From: Leguminivora glycinivorella
Lineage: Eukaryota > Arthropoda > Insecta > Lepidoptera > Tortricidae
Direction of reading: 5' to 3'
Assembly (NCBI RefSeq): GCF_023078275.1
Contig: NC_062993.1
Span: forward strand, 1-64,000
Length of the DNA: 64,000 nucleotides
The translations under genes were made by a program, and so were the position numbers. Positions 23,829 through 34,608 of the stretch are shown in pieces (position 1 is the first letter of the stretch; the number at the start of each line of letters is the position of its first letter). A model generated the notes under the pieces. The model had not been told where the DNA came from. It searched no databases and was given only the letters and a program-made list of their open reading frames with translations.

Positions 23829-26294
23829 GGTTTGCTCACTGTCAACCTAACACGCTCCTCCTCGCTTCGCTCGTCGTCGCACCTAAACGGACTCTGTCAC
23901 ATATAAGTTTTCTGAGTAGCATGGGTATTTTATCTAATAAGGGGGGGGGGGAAAAAAACATTTTTTCAATTTCCAAATTGTTATTTTGACAGATTTCGAT
24001 AAATCGATAGTCACATTATTTTTGAGCTAGCTCTTACCGTTTCCGAGATAATATGAAAAATGACATTTTTGCATAAAATCTGTTAAATAGCACTTTTTAT
24101 GTCGTCTTGTACTAAGAATGTTACTAAAATCTTAATTTTCTACAAAAAATATTAAAATGGCATTTTGAGACAAAAATCTATCAAAGTGACAAAATTCCAT
24201 GTCATTTGGCCAATAAATTAACAAACGGCACCTTGGACCAAAAGCTGTGAACTTGTGTCATATTCTAAAAATCTGTCAAATTCAGAATGTCATAGCTCAG
24301 GAACGGTTATAGTTAGAATAAAATTATTTTCACATTCCCACTTCTTATATGTTTCTGTATCAGACTGACATTATTTTTTTCATTTTTGAACAACTTTTTT
24401 TTCAAAATTGACATTTTGACAGATTTTGGCATATCGAAAAATACCTTTACAGATTTCGATAAACTCACACCCTTAGGGTGTGAAATGATCAAAAATCGCA
24501 TTATTTTTGAGCTAGCTCTTACCGTTTCCGAGATAATACGAAAAATGTCATTTTTGCTTAAAATCTGATAAATTGCACTTTTAATATCGACTTATACTAA
24601 GCATGTTACTAAAATCATAATTTTCTACAAAAAATGTTAAAATGTCATTTTGAGTTTATACATCGACGACATACATTCTGTCAAAGGAACAGTCTTGTGT
24701 AAAAACTGTTAAAATTCCATGTCATTTGGCCAATAAATTAGAAAACGACACTTAGGCCAAAAACTGTGAATTTGTAAAAATCTGTCAACTTCAAGACGTG
24801 ATAGCTCAGAAACGGTTACAGATATCGGAAAATGGACTTCAGATTCGGACTGTCGGTGGTACTTTAGTACCACACGAGTTATATGTTTCCGTATCAAAAT
24901 GACTTTTTTTTTTAATTTTGGACTACTTTTTTTTCAAAATAGACATTTTGACAGATTTTGACATATCAAAAATCACCTTTACAGATTTCGATAAACTCAC
25001 ACCCTACGGGTGTGAAATGATCAAAAATCACATTATTTTTGAGCTAGCTCCTACCGTTTCCGAGATAATACGAAAAATGTCATTTTTGCTTAAAATCTGA
25101 TAAATTGCACTTTTAATATCGACTTATACTAAGCATGTTACAGAAAATCATAATTTTTTACAAAAAATGTTAAAATGTCATTTTGAGCTTAAAATCTGTC
25201 AAAGTAACAGTCTTGTGTAAAAACTGTTAAAATTCCATGTTATTTGGCCAATAAATTAGAAAACGACACTTTGGCCAAAAACTGTGAATTTGTGTCATTT
25301 TGTAAAAATCTGTCAACTTCAAGACGCGATAGCTCAGAAACGGTTTGAGATATCTGAAAATGGACTTCAGATTTGGACTGTCGGTGGTACTTTAGTACCA
25401 CACGAGTTATATGTTTCCGTATCAAAATGACTTTTTTTTTTTTTAATTTTGGACAACTTTTTTTTCAAAATTGACATTTTGACAGATTTTGACATATCGA
25501 AAAATACCTTTACAGATTTCGATAAACTCACACCCTATGGGTGTGAAATGATCAAAAATCACATTATTTTTGAGCTAGCTCCTACCGTTTCCGAGATAAT
25601 ATGAAAAATGTCATTTTTGCATAAAATCTGTTAAATTGCACTTTTAATATCACCTTATATTAAGAATGTGACAAAAATCATAATTTTCTACAAAAAATGT
25701 AAAAATGTCATTTTATGCCAAGATTCTGTCAAAGTGACAGTCTTGTGTCAAAACTGTCAAAACTCCACGTCATTTGACCAATAAATTAGCAAGCGACACC
25801 TTAGGCCAAAAACTGTGAACTTGTGTCATTTTCTAAAAATCTATCAACTATAAGACGTCATAGGTCAGAAACGGTTTGAGATATCTGAAAATGGACTTCA
25901 GATTTGGACTGTCGGTGGTACTTTAGTACCACACGAGTTATATGTTTCCGTATCAAAATGACATTTTTTTTTAATTTTTGGACAACTTTTTTTTCAAAAT
26001 TGACATTTTGATAGATTTTGACATATCGAAAAATACCTTTACAGATTTCGATAAACTCACACCCTTAGGGTGTGAAATGATCAAAAATCGCATTATTTTT
26101 GAGCTAGCTCTTAACGTTTCCGAGATAATATAAAAAATGTCATTTTTGCATAAAATCTGTTAAATTTCACTTTTAATGCAGTCTTATACTAAGACAGTGA
26201 CTAAAATCAAATTTTTTTGAACAAAATGTTAAAATATCATTTTGAGTTAATATCTGTCAGAATGACACTATGGGTTAAAAATGACAAAGTGGGT
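23829..26294 (-). repeat. ~530-bp satellite array, right arm 2
   Basis: Inverted monomers. A private replacement of about 25 bases near 24,653-24,678 (ATACATCGACGACATACA) is absent from the other copies. Confidence 0.9.
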
Positions 26295-27040
26295 CAAACT
26301 GTTAAATTAACATTTTCTGTCAAAACTGTCAAAATGACATGTTTGATCAAAACTGTCAAAATGATATTTTGAGAAACACTGTCAAAATGACATTTTAGTT
26401 CAAAACTGTCAAATTGACATTTTCTGTCAAAACTGTCAAAATGATGTTTTCTGTCAAAACTGTCAAATTGACATTTTCTGTCAAAACTGTCAAAATGTCG
26501 TTTGGTCAAAACTGTCAAAATGATGTTTTCTGTCAAAACTGTCAAATTGACATTTTCTGTCAAAACTGTCAAAATGACGTTTGGTCAAAACTGTCAAATT
26601 GACATTTTCTGTCAAAACTGTCAAAATGATGTTTTCTGTCAAAACTGTCAAATTGACATTTTCTGTCAAAACTGTCAAAATGATGTTTTTTGTCAAAACT
26701 GTCAAATTGACATTTTCTGTCAAAACTGTCAAAATGATGTTTTCTGTCAAAACTGTCAAATTGACATTTTCTGTCAAAACTGTCAAAATGACGTTTGGTC
26801 AAAACTGTCAAATTGACATTTTCTGTCAAAACTGTCAAAATGATGTTTTCTGTCTAAACTATCAAATTGACATTTTCCGTAAAAACTGTCAAAATTACAT
26901 GTTTGCTCAAAACTGTCAAATTGACATTTTCTGTCAAAACTGTCAAAATGATGTTTTCTGTCAAAACTGTCAAAATGATGTTTTCTGTGAAAACTGTCAA
27001 ATTGACTTTTTCTGTCAAAACTGTCAAAATCTGTCAATTA
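26295..27040 (-). repeat. 27-bp TGACAG minisatellite, right arm copy 3
   Basis: Third inverted copy, matching 14,026 and 20,370. Confidence 0.95.
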
Positions 27041-27776
27041 TCATTAAGATAAATAATATTATGAAAAGAAATGACATCATTTATAACCAAAACCAAACAT
27101 GACAAAAGTCTGTCAAATTTGACAGTTTGACAGATACTGTCAACAACAATTATAACATATTAATTTTACACCAATATATACATACAAAATATGAAAATTC
27201 CATCAAAACTATAAAAACACAACTTTGTATGAAAATTGGTCAAGTGCGAGTCGGATTTTACGTTTTCCATACTAATCGCTCATGAGCGCCTAAATTTTTG
27301 AGATAGCAATCATTTAGTACAAAATAGTAAAAGTTTGCTATTTTTGGTACATTCATGACGTTATATCTCGGAAACGGTAAGAGATAGAGCAAAATGGACT
27401 TCAGATTTGGGCTTTCGGTGGCACGTTAGTGCCACACGAATATTATGTTTTCGTATATATAGACCTTTTTTGGATCGATTTGGACAAAAAAAAATTTTTG
27501 AAATAATCTAACCCGGGTCTAAAATTTTTGTTTATTATCCGATTTTCATGAAAAAAATTGCATTCGATGCAGAATTACTTAAATTTTGGGGTAGCTATAA
27601 ATACAACACCCTTAAAAGAAAACCAAAGCGGAGAAAAAAAAAAAACAAAAACAAATGTATGGGAGGTACCAGACGCAGGAACATTTCCACCCAAAAGCGA
27701 AAAACCATAGATAGATCATGTAAAATAAAGCCCCTATACCAAGTTTGAAAGAAATCTACCGAGGACGGTACCTATA
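27041..27776 (-). repeat. ~720-bp telomere-adjacent segment, right arm copy 3
   Basis: Last copy of the segment, abutting the CCTAA tract that carries retrotransposon E1. Confidence 0.85.
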
Positions 27777-27888
27777 ACCTAACCTAACCTAACCTAACCT
27801 AACCTAACCTAACCTAACCTAACCTAACCTAACCTAACCTAACCTAACCTAACCTAACCTAACCTAACCTAACCCTAACCTAACCTAA

Positions 27889-27890
<2 letters not shown>
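27777..27890 (-). repeat. (CCTAA)n tract at the 3' junction of E1
   Basis: About 23 CCTAA units ending AACC at the poly(T) that is the complement of the E1 poly(A) tail. Confidence 0.97.
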
Positions 27891-27926
<36 letters not shown>

Positions 27927-27930
<4 letters not shown>

Positions 27931-28238
27931 GGGGAAATGCTTTACGCATACCACCGGGGCGCGGGGACGGGCCCCGATGGTTATGTGGGACTCCCGGGCT
28001 AATGAGACCCGGTTTACCCACTAAAACCCCTCTGTTTCCGCCCTTGTGCTGTAGCGGTGGGCTGCAGGTACGCGTGCGCTTTACTTCTGCAGCACCACCA
28101 GCACCGGTCCGCGTTGCGGATCGCCTCCGGAGGCATTTGTTGCCTCTTTCGCCCAGAGCCGTTTTACGGCTAGCAATCTCGGGGACCTCGGATGTTATGG
28201 ATGACAGGCGTCCCCGTGCCTGTCATCCCGAGGTCCAC
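27927..28238 (-). other. E1 3' UTR with terminal structured RNA domain
   Basis: Stems, given as + strand halves: P1 27928-27934/28027-28033 (AGAGGGG/CCCCTCT); P2 27951-27960/27971-27980 with loop GCGGGGACGG; P3 27985-27989/28017-28021 (GTGGG/CCCAC) enclosing 27993-27998/28008-28012. Just after the ORF2 stop, hairpin P5 pairs 28183-28191 with 28228-28236 and 28200-28209 with 28218-28227, loop GTCCCCGT. Loop bases 27962-27968 are complementary to 28210-28216 over 7 bp. E3, E4 and Et have helices at the same places with different bases. The likely role is a tag read by the element's reverse transcriptase (inference). Confidence 0.82.
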
Positions 28239-31200
28239 CTATGGAGGCAGGCGGCGGTCGTTCGCGACTGCTCTACGCCTGTTACGCCGACGGCGCCTTT
28301 GGTCGGCTAGAGGCTCGACCTCCCTGGCCCGTTCCGCCATTTCTTTATGCGACAGCACCGCTTCGCAAAAAGTTTGAACAGCTTGCCAAGCTCTGTCGCT
28401 GCCTACCATGGCCTGGACCACTGCGGGCAGCGACAGGTTCGGCCCCACTACGGCCAGGAGGTCATCTCGTTCTGGCCCCCAGGTTGGACACTCCTCGAGC
28501 GTATGCTGAGCAGTGTCCACCATTGCACCGCACTCATGGCACTCTTCCGACGGCTCTCTGCCAGCCACCTTGTGCAGGTACCTCCCGAAGCAACCGTGCC
28601 CCGAAAGGACCTGCACGAGTCGGAAGGTGAGAGCGCCATGAGTCCTCTCCAGCCACAGAGACATGACCGGCCGAATTGCTTCTATAGTTCTGGCGCCAGC
28701 ACTTGGCTGCGCCAATCGGTCCATCCACTTCGCAGTGGCTTCTCGGGAGAGCTCTACCCGCTTCGCCTCTATCTCGCGCGGTGCCGGCCAGAAGTCCCGG
28801 GCATGCGCCTCTTCTCGCCAGAAGAACAATGCCGCTAGTGCTGCCGCGTCTAGATCCCACGGCAGAGATCCGGCGAGCACGCATGCGGCCTCGCCCGAGA
28901 TCGTTCTGTAGCCCCGTATGGATCTTATCGCCATTACTCTTTGAGCTTGCCGGAGCTGAGTCGCATTTCTGGGGCTCAGCTCGTTGGCCCACACCGGAGC
29001 TCCATACAGGGCTATAGAGCGAACGACGCCTGCATACAGGCGCCTGCATGACGCTCTCGGTCCGCCTAAGTTTGGCAGCAGGCGCCCGAGCGCAGCCGCT
29101 GCACCCATCAGCTTCGGGGCCAGTCGCTCAAAATGGGCCTCGAATGTCCACCGGCTATCTAGTGTGATGCCCAGATACCGCATCGTTGGTCGTACGGCGA
29201 TCTGGACACCCCCACTATGATGCGTGCTCCCGCCGGAGGCGCTCTGCGGGGCCCGTGAAAGCAGATAGCCTCCGATTTCTCTAGGGCGACCTCTAAGCCT
29301 AGCCGTCTTATTTTCCCAACGACGTGGGCTACTGCCGCCGTGGCAAGGATAGAGGCCTCCCTAAAGGTGGCCCCCCGCGCTGTTACAAGGGTGTCGTCTG
29401 CGTAACAGACCAGGTTGACCCCACGCAGGACTGCTCCTCGCAGCACCCAGTCGTATCCGATGTTCCACAGGAGGGGCCCCAGCACCGACCCCTGTGGAAC
29501 ACCGCACACCATTTCTCGTCTTCCCCACTCGTGTTGTCCAGGGAAGGCCACGAATCTTTGGGACAGATAGGCCTTCACTATCCTACTCATGTAATGAGGC
29601 ACTTGATGGTAAAGTAGGGCCTCGTTTATACAGTCCCAGGGGAGGGTGTTAAAAGCATTGGCTATGTCAAGGGACACTGCCAATACCACCTCCCCCCGGG
29701 ACACTGCCTCGTTTGCCAGACTCTTCACTTGTAGGATAGCATGGACCGTTGAGCGTCCACTACGGAAGCCGTACTGGCAGTCAGCCAAGTTCGGCCCCTT
29801 CGACTGTAGGTGCTTGATGAGGCGGTTAGCGATAATCCGCTCCAAGAGCTTGCCGACCTCATCAAGAAGCACAATGGGCCGATAGGCTGACGGCGAGTCA
29901 GCAGGACGACCCTCCTTCCTGAGCAACACCAGCCGACCGATCTTCCAGTTGCTGGGGAAGCGACCCTGCTCGAGGCATGAGCTGTATAACTGCCGCAGCC
30001 TCGGCTCCAAGGCGCCCATCGCTAGGACCCACGCTCGACCCGGTATTCCGTCAAGCCCGGGCGCCGTGTTTTTGCGCGGAGCCTGAGAACTGCAGCTCCC
30101 AGTTCCGCCTCAGTCACCGGTGGTATATCCGTTTCCCCTTCCCGCTGCCTCTCAGCTGCACCCGGTATCGCCATAGGTGGTGGGCGTTGAGGTGGCCGGT
30201 GCGGAAAGAGAGCCGCGACGACATCGTCCACTAGTTGTGGCTGTAGACTTTGTGTGAGTGGGGGAGCCCAGGGCCGAAGTTTCTGCCTGACTAGCTTGTA
30301 CGGCCTCCCCACGGATCGTCGTTCAGCGTTCTGAGGAACTCCTCCCGCGATCGGTCCTTGGCCTCTACGATGGCAGTTGTTAGTGCCGTTTTCGCCTCTT
30401 TATACTCGGCGTACAGTGCCGCTTCCGTTGCCTCGTCTCGCAACGGTCGTCTTCGGTATCGCGTGTATTGGCGCCTGGCATGCACGCACACACCGCGCAG
30501 CTGCGCAAGTTCAGCAGACCACCAATACACGGCGCGCCTGGGAGAGAACGCCTTGGCTCGGGGCATGGCCGCGTCGCAGACCTCGGTCATGCAATGGCGG
30601 AACCATTCGGCTTCGGCCTCGACGTCAATAGCTCCTTCAGGCTCCGTTACCCAGCTCTGTACGATGGCCGCCAGCTCAAGGGCCTCCTTGTCCAGCTTTT
30701 TAAGTGCCCAGCGAGGGCTGTTTCCAGCCGGGTCCCTCCCGTTTGGAAGGGGGGGCGCTGTGGGCGCCGAGACACAAAACCGGACATAACGGTGATCCGA
30801 CAGTGTCTCGACCCCCTCTAGTACCTCCCATTTCTGTACACGGCGCGCCAGGGCGGCACTTGCGAACGTAATATCCACTATCGAGCCGCCCTGTTGCCGC
30901 ACGCACGTGTTTACCGTTCCGGTGTTCGCGACGGCCAGATTCGTGGCTATCGACCACTCCAGGAGGGCACGTCCTCGCGGGTCCGTCACTGGGCTTCCCC
31001 ACGCCGCGTGTTTGGCGTTGAAGTCACCCGCTATAATGGTCGGTTTCGGATGCAGCCGACCTATTAAGGCACCGACTTCTGTGAGAAACCCCTCAAAGTC
31101 CGCCAGGCTCTTGTTTGGGGAGAAGTAGATGCCGATGACTGCCATGTCCCCACAGACAGCTGCAACGTAGCCGTGGCCTTTTACAACGCGACTAAATGGA

Positions 31201-31397
31201 CTGGAGCCGGCAGCGCTCCGCGTTGTTAAGGCCACGGTGCCATCCAGATCCCCAACCCAGTCATCTCGGGCAGGCACTCTGTAAGGCTCTGCCACTACAG
31301 CGATGTGAATGGACCACTGTGCCATACTCTGGTAAAGGAGATCCTGGGCCCTAGCACAGTGGTTGAGGTTCACCTGTAGGAATTCCATGGTCGCCAT
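28239..31397 (-). CDS. E1 ORF2: endonuclease-reverse transcriptase, three frame breaks
   Basis: ORF2 polyprotein of about 1,050 codons that nicks telomeric DNA and copies the element RNA at the nick. In order: an APE-type endonuclease (QVNLNHCARAQ near the start, GDFNAK, LSDHRYV), reverse transcriptase (APGxDGIPGR region, YRPIVLLDEVGKL, YGFRSGRST, SLDIANAF, GVPQGSVLGPLLWN, YADD core) and a C-terminal finger (CHECG then HTLEEC), ending in an Arg-rich tail with DRRLPP. The start ATG follows the ORF1 stop directly and in the same frame. The frame breaks at C-run 30307-30310, T-run 30069-30073 and C-run 29209-29213 each fit one missing base; E5 is one base longer at the last two. These are probably sequence errors rather than decay. 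Confidence 0.9.
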
Positions 31398-33752
31398 TTA
31401 TCCCACGACCATTTCAGTTGAATCCTCCTCTGTCACAGCCTGTTCGGTAGCTTGTGGTGGGACCGGCTGCGAGGGGACCCGGGGGACTTCGGCAGCTTTT
31501 GTCGTCTTCTTATTTTTGTACTTGGGCGCAGTGCACGCCTTGCTACTGATCCGATGCTCTGACGGCTTACCAGCTGCTGCGCATTCAGCGCAGTGCGCAG
31601 GGGCACTGCACTGGGCCGCCTTGTGACCGTCCTTCCCACACTGGAAGCAGCTTTGGGATCGGTCAGTAGCATTTTGACACTGCGCGCTAACATGCCCGTT
31701 CCTGAAGCACCTGTAGCATCGCAGCGGTCTTTTCTCCAGTAGTTTTACCTGGGCGGAGACCCAGCCGACTAGAAGGCGGCCCCCGGACACTACCTTTTGC
31801 GCAGCTCCAACAGGGCACTGCACCCATACAGCACCGAGTCCCGAGAAACTCTGCCGTATTTCCCCGATTTTTATCGAATCGGGGGTACAGCCTCCGGTGC
31901 GCGCTACGGCAGCAACTACCTCCTCCGTGGTGACGGATTCGTCCAGGCCTGTGACGCGGATCTCAGCACTCTTAGAAGGCCTGGATACACGCACGTTGTC
32001 CTCGCCAATTTGCTGCTTTATAGCATCTGCCAGCTTATCGGCTTTCTCTCCACTAGATGCACCGGGAATTTCCAGGATGCAGGCACCAGTGGCTGCTCGC
32101 CGAAAGCGCAGGCCACCAGAGATATCCAGATCCTTCAGCTGGACCTTGTTCCTCGCCTCTGACATCACCTCTTTGTAGGTGACGCCTCTTTCCGCCGCTC
32201 CCGGTTGCAAGGTCAGTACTACGGCTGCTGACCGTGGGGGTTTAAGCTTTGAAGCTTTCGCTTTTCCCGTCGGCTGCGATGAGGTAGCTCCCTTCTTTTT
32301 CCTCCCCTTGCCCGCCACCACGTTCCAGCCCTCTTTCATGGAAGTGGGCGCAGGAGGTAGCGCGCGGGCGGCCGGCGTCTCTTTTTCTGGCTGGATCCCA
32401 GCCCCACTCTTGTTCTTTTTAGCCGCCTTGGCGGTCTTCTTCCTACCTCCAGTAACTGGAGTGGACTGCGGCTTTTTGGTGGCATCGATGATTTTGGGCC
32501 CTTTAGAACCGGCAGTCGGTTTCACCGCGGAAGAAGCTGTCGACTGTGCGGCTTGGTTCTTCTTGTCCGCTGCCAATGCCGGCCGTAGTTGTTTGGCAGG
32601 CAGCAGCCGACCCTCGGCTTCTAGGCCTGCGAGTCGTGCGCTTACGATCGCACCCACCTGGAGAGACACTGCCCTCATGAACTCCTCGTTTTGGGAGTCT
32701 GGTGCGGGATAAGTCGCAGATTGACTCGCACGCGGTGAGTTCGCCTCTGGGGGAGGTGAGGGAGGTCTCGTTTGCGTCACCTCCGGCATTTCCGTATCCA
32801 TGAGTACGGGGGACAGAGTCTCACGCGGAGGACTCTCTCTCCGATTTTTTCCCTCCACCTCTTTCCTCAACTTCGCCAGCTCCTCTCGGAGGTCAGCCAT
32901 TTCGGCTTGCAGGCGGTTATTTGCCGCCTGTAATTGGCGGGTCTCGTCCGACGTTGTGCGCTCACTCAGTTGTTCAAAAGCCTCTGCGATTTCCTTTGCT
33001 GCATCCTTGAGAGCTTTGACGTAGGTCCCTTTCAGGTTGCCGGACTTCGCAGCTACGTCCTTAATTATTGCCACCTGGGCCGCGACAGACTTGCTGAGGT
33101 CTGTCGCAGACCTATTGTGGTCTTCAGCTGCCGAAGACGACTCTGAGAGTCGACGGGCGCGCACCCGTAGCTCCCTGGCCACTTTCGCCTGGCTCGCTAG
33201 GTCCATCTCCGCCTCAAGTTCTAGGGCCTCACGCTTCGCAGCGTTGAGGGCTCTTTGTGCCGCCGCTAAGCCGACGTATTGCCCCGTCGTCGGCGGGCGC
33301 CCTCGCGAACGCTGGGGCTCAGCTTCCGTCGTCGTTGGATTCTGGGAATCTTCTCCTTCCGAGACTGAGTGGCGTTCGGAATCCAACCTGTTCGCCCTTT
33401 TGGATCTGTTCCGGGCCCACAGCCGGCGTGTGCCAGAATCTGCGGAGGAGACCGAGTTGGATCTCGATCTCGATCTCGATCTCGACCTGACCGATACCAA
33501 GGTGCAGTCTGACTGGGCGCTCTCATCTGACCCTGCGAGCGCGTCTGCAAGGCTTTCCGCCATTTTTTCAGCGCCTTCGCCAGTGTCGAGTGTCTTCCGG
33601 GCGCGCTTTCCTACCTTTTTACCCAATATTTTGGGTTTATCGCCTTTTTTGTAGTCTTTCGGCGTAGGGGGCGGGTTGCCTCCCCTCAGCCTCAAGATAC
33701 CTGCATTCTCCTGCTTCTTCATCGATGTTTCGTTTGATCTCTTTTGTGACAT
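31398..33752 (-). CDS. E1 ORF1: gag-like RNA-binding protein
   Basis: An open frame of 784 codons encoding the nucleic-acid-binding partner of ORF2. Residues 20-25 read LRLRGG, like the tail of ubiquitin. An Arg-Ser run (SRSRSRSRS) lies near residue 90. Glu/Leu-rich coiled-coil-like stretches fill about residues 170-300. Lys-rich patches follow (KKTAKAAKKNK, then EGWNVVAGKGRKKKG, near 460-520). Three zinc knuckles lie at about 677-735, including CYRCFRNGHVSAQC and CFQCGKDGHKAAQC. The start at 33,752 is the first ATG of the frame. It ends UAA immediately before the ORF2 AUG. ORF1 proteins of this class form RNPs and enter the nucleus; that role here is by family. Confidence 0.92.
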   Translation of the reverse strand: MSQKRSNETSMKKQENAGILRLRGGNPPPTPKDYKKGDKPKILGKKVGKRARKTLDTGEGAEKMAESLADALAGSDESAQSDCTLVSVRSRSRSRSRSNSVSSADSGTRRLWARNRSKRANRLDSERHSVSEGEDSQNPTTTEAEPQRSRGRPPTTGQYVGLAAAQRALNAAKREALELEAEMDLASQAKVARELRVRARRLSESSSAAEDHNRSATDLSKSVAAQVAIIKDVAAKSGNLKGTYVKALKDAAKEIAEAFEQLSERTTSDETRQLQAANNRLQAEMADLREELAKLRKEVEGKNRRESPPRETLSPVLMDTEMPEVTQTRPPSPPPEANSPRASQSATYPAPDSQNEEFMRAVSLQVGAIVSARLAGLEAEGRLLPAKQLRPALAADKKNQAAQSTASSAVKPTAGSKGPKIIDATKKPQSTPVTGGRKKTAKAAKKNKSGAGIQPEKETPAARALPPAPTSMKEGWNVVAGKGRKKKGATSSQPTGKAKASKLKPPRSAAVVLTLQPGAAERGVTYKEVMSEARNKVQLKDLDISGGLRFRRAATGACILEIPGASSGEKADKLADAIKQQIGEDNVRVSRPSKSAEIRVTGLDESVTTEEVVAAVARTGGCTPDSIKIGEIRQSFSGLGAVWVQCPVGAAQKVVSGGRLLVGWVSAQVKLLEKRPLRCYRCFRNGHVSAQCQNATDRSQSCFQCGKDGHKAAQCSAPAHCAECAAAGKPSEHRISSKACTAPKYKNKKTTKAAEVPRVPSQPVPPQATEQAVTEEDSTEMVVG

Positions 33753-34608
33753 AATTAATATTTTTCAACTTCACTCCCTGTGCTCCTCACCCACCACGGA
33801 GCCCACACTGGGGATGCACACAATGTGCACCAAGGCTACCCAGGAAGTATAGATGCGAGAGGTTGGAATTGCTGCGCGACATCGGGAGCTGCAGACGTGT
33901 GGCTGGAAGAATCGATCTTATTCCTCCAGTTGTTCCACACGCCCTTGCCCCGTCAGCATGGCAGAATTCCACTGTCCCAGACAGCCCCCTCGCATCTAGC
34001 CTGCAACTCACGCCGTCTCATCCCATGATCGTTGCGTGTCCAAATACCCTGCAGTGGCTAGCTGCAGGGCTACCGTTTAGCGAGAAATAAGGGCCGAAGA
34101 GGGCGTGTTGCGTTGCGAGAGTAACTGACCCGACTCCGCTCGGCTCAACCCTCCAGGATCCCGTCTTCCCCACGTACGGCTCGCACTGTGCAGGACATAC
34201 ACAGGTAGGTGACTGAGATGGTAGAGGTCAACCTACTCCCTCCTGTGGTTTTTGAAGAGGTGTCCTTCCTCGCGATCCCTGTCCGGAGACAGCGACCCTC
34301 GTGCCGGCCCCACGGGCCGGGTTACGAGTCGGCCGATGACTGACCTGAGTCAACCACCGCCCTCACAGAGGGTGATTTTTTATAGAGGTTTTCTTCCTCG
34401 CAGCCCCCACCCCGAGGGGAGGCGGCCCCCGCTCCTGGCAAAACGTGCCAAGTTTGCGGTATGAGCGACGCACACCCGGCATCGCATATTCGCCACCGTC
34501 TGCGTCCTCTATCATCTCAGATGAGCTGAGATATGATGGGAGCAGATTACCAACACGACACTGAGGTCAGCGCAGGAGCAACAAAGCTCAACTGCAAGCA
34601 CGCCCCAC
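33753..34608 (-). other. E1 5' leader downstream of the ribozyme
   Basis: About 860 bases of GC-rich leader without a credible gene. A TATAAAAAATC-like motif (34374-34385) is shared with the leaders of E3 and E4. A pyrimidine-rich phrase (CTTCCTCG on the + strand) occurs twice, near 34,264 and 34,393. Confidence 0.6.

Noticed and set aside
1..27776. CRISPR-like array in the subtelomere
   Set aside because: The repeats are tandem satellites with no unique spacers, in a eukaryotic telomeric setting.
28241..30821. Overlapping + strand open frames opposite the SART-like ORFs
   Set aside because: GC-rich coding sequence leaves open frames on the other strand; none has a recognisable domain.
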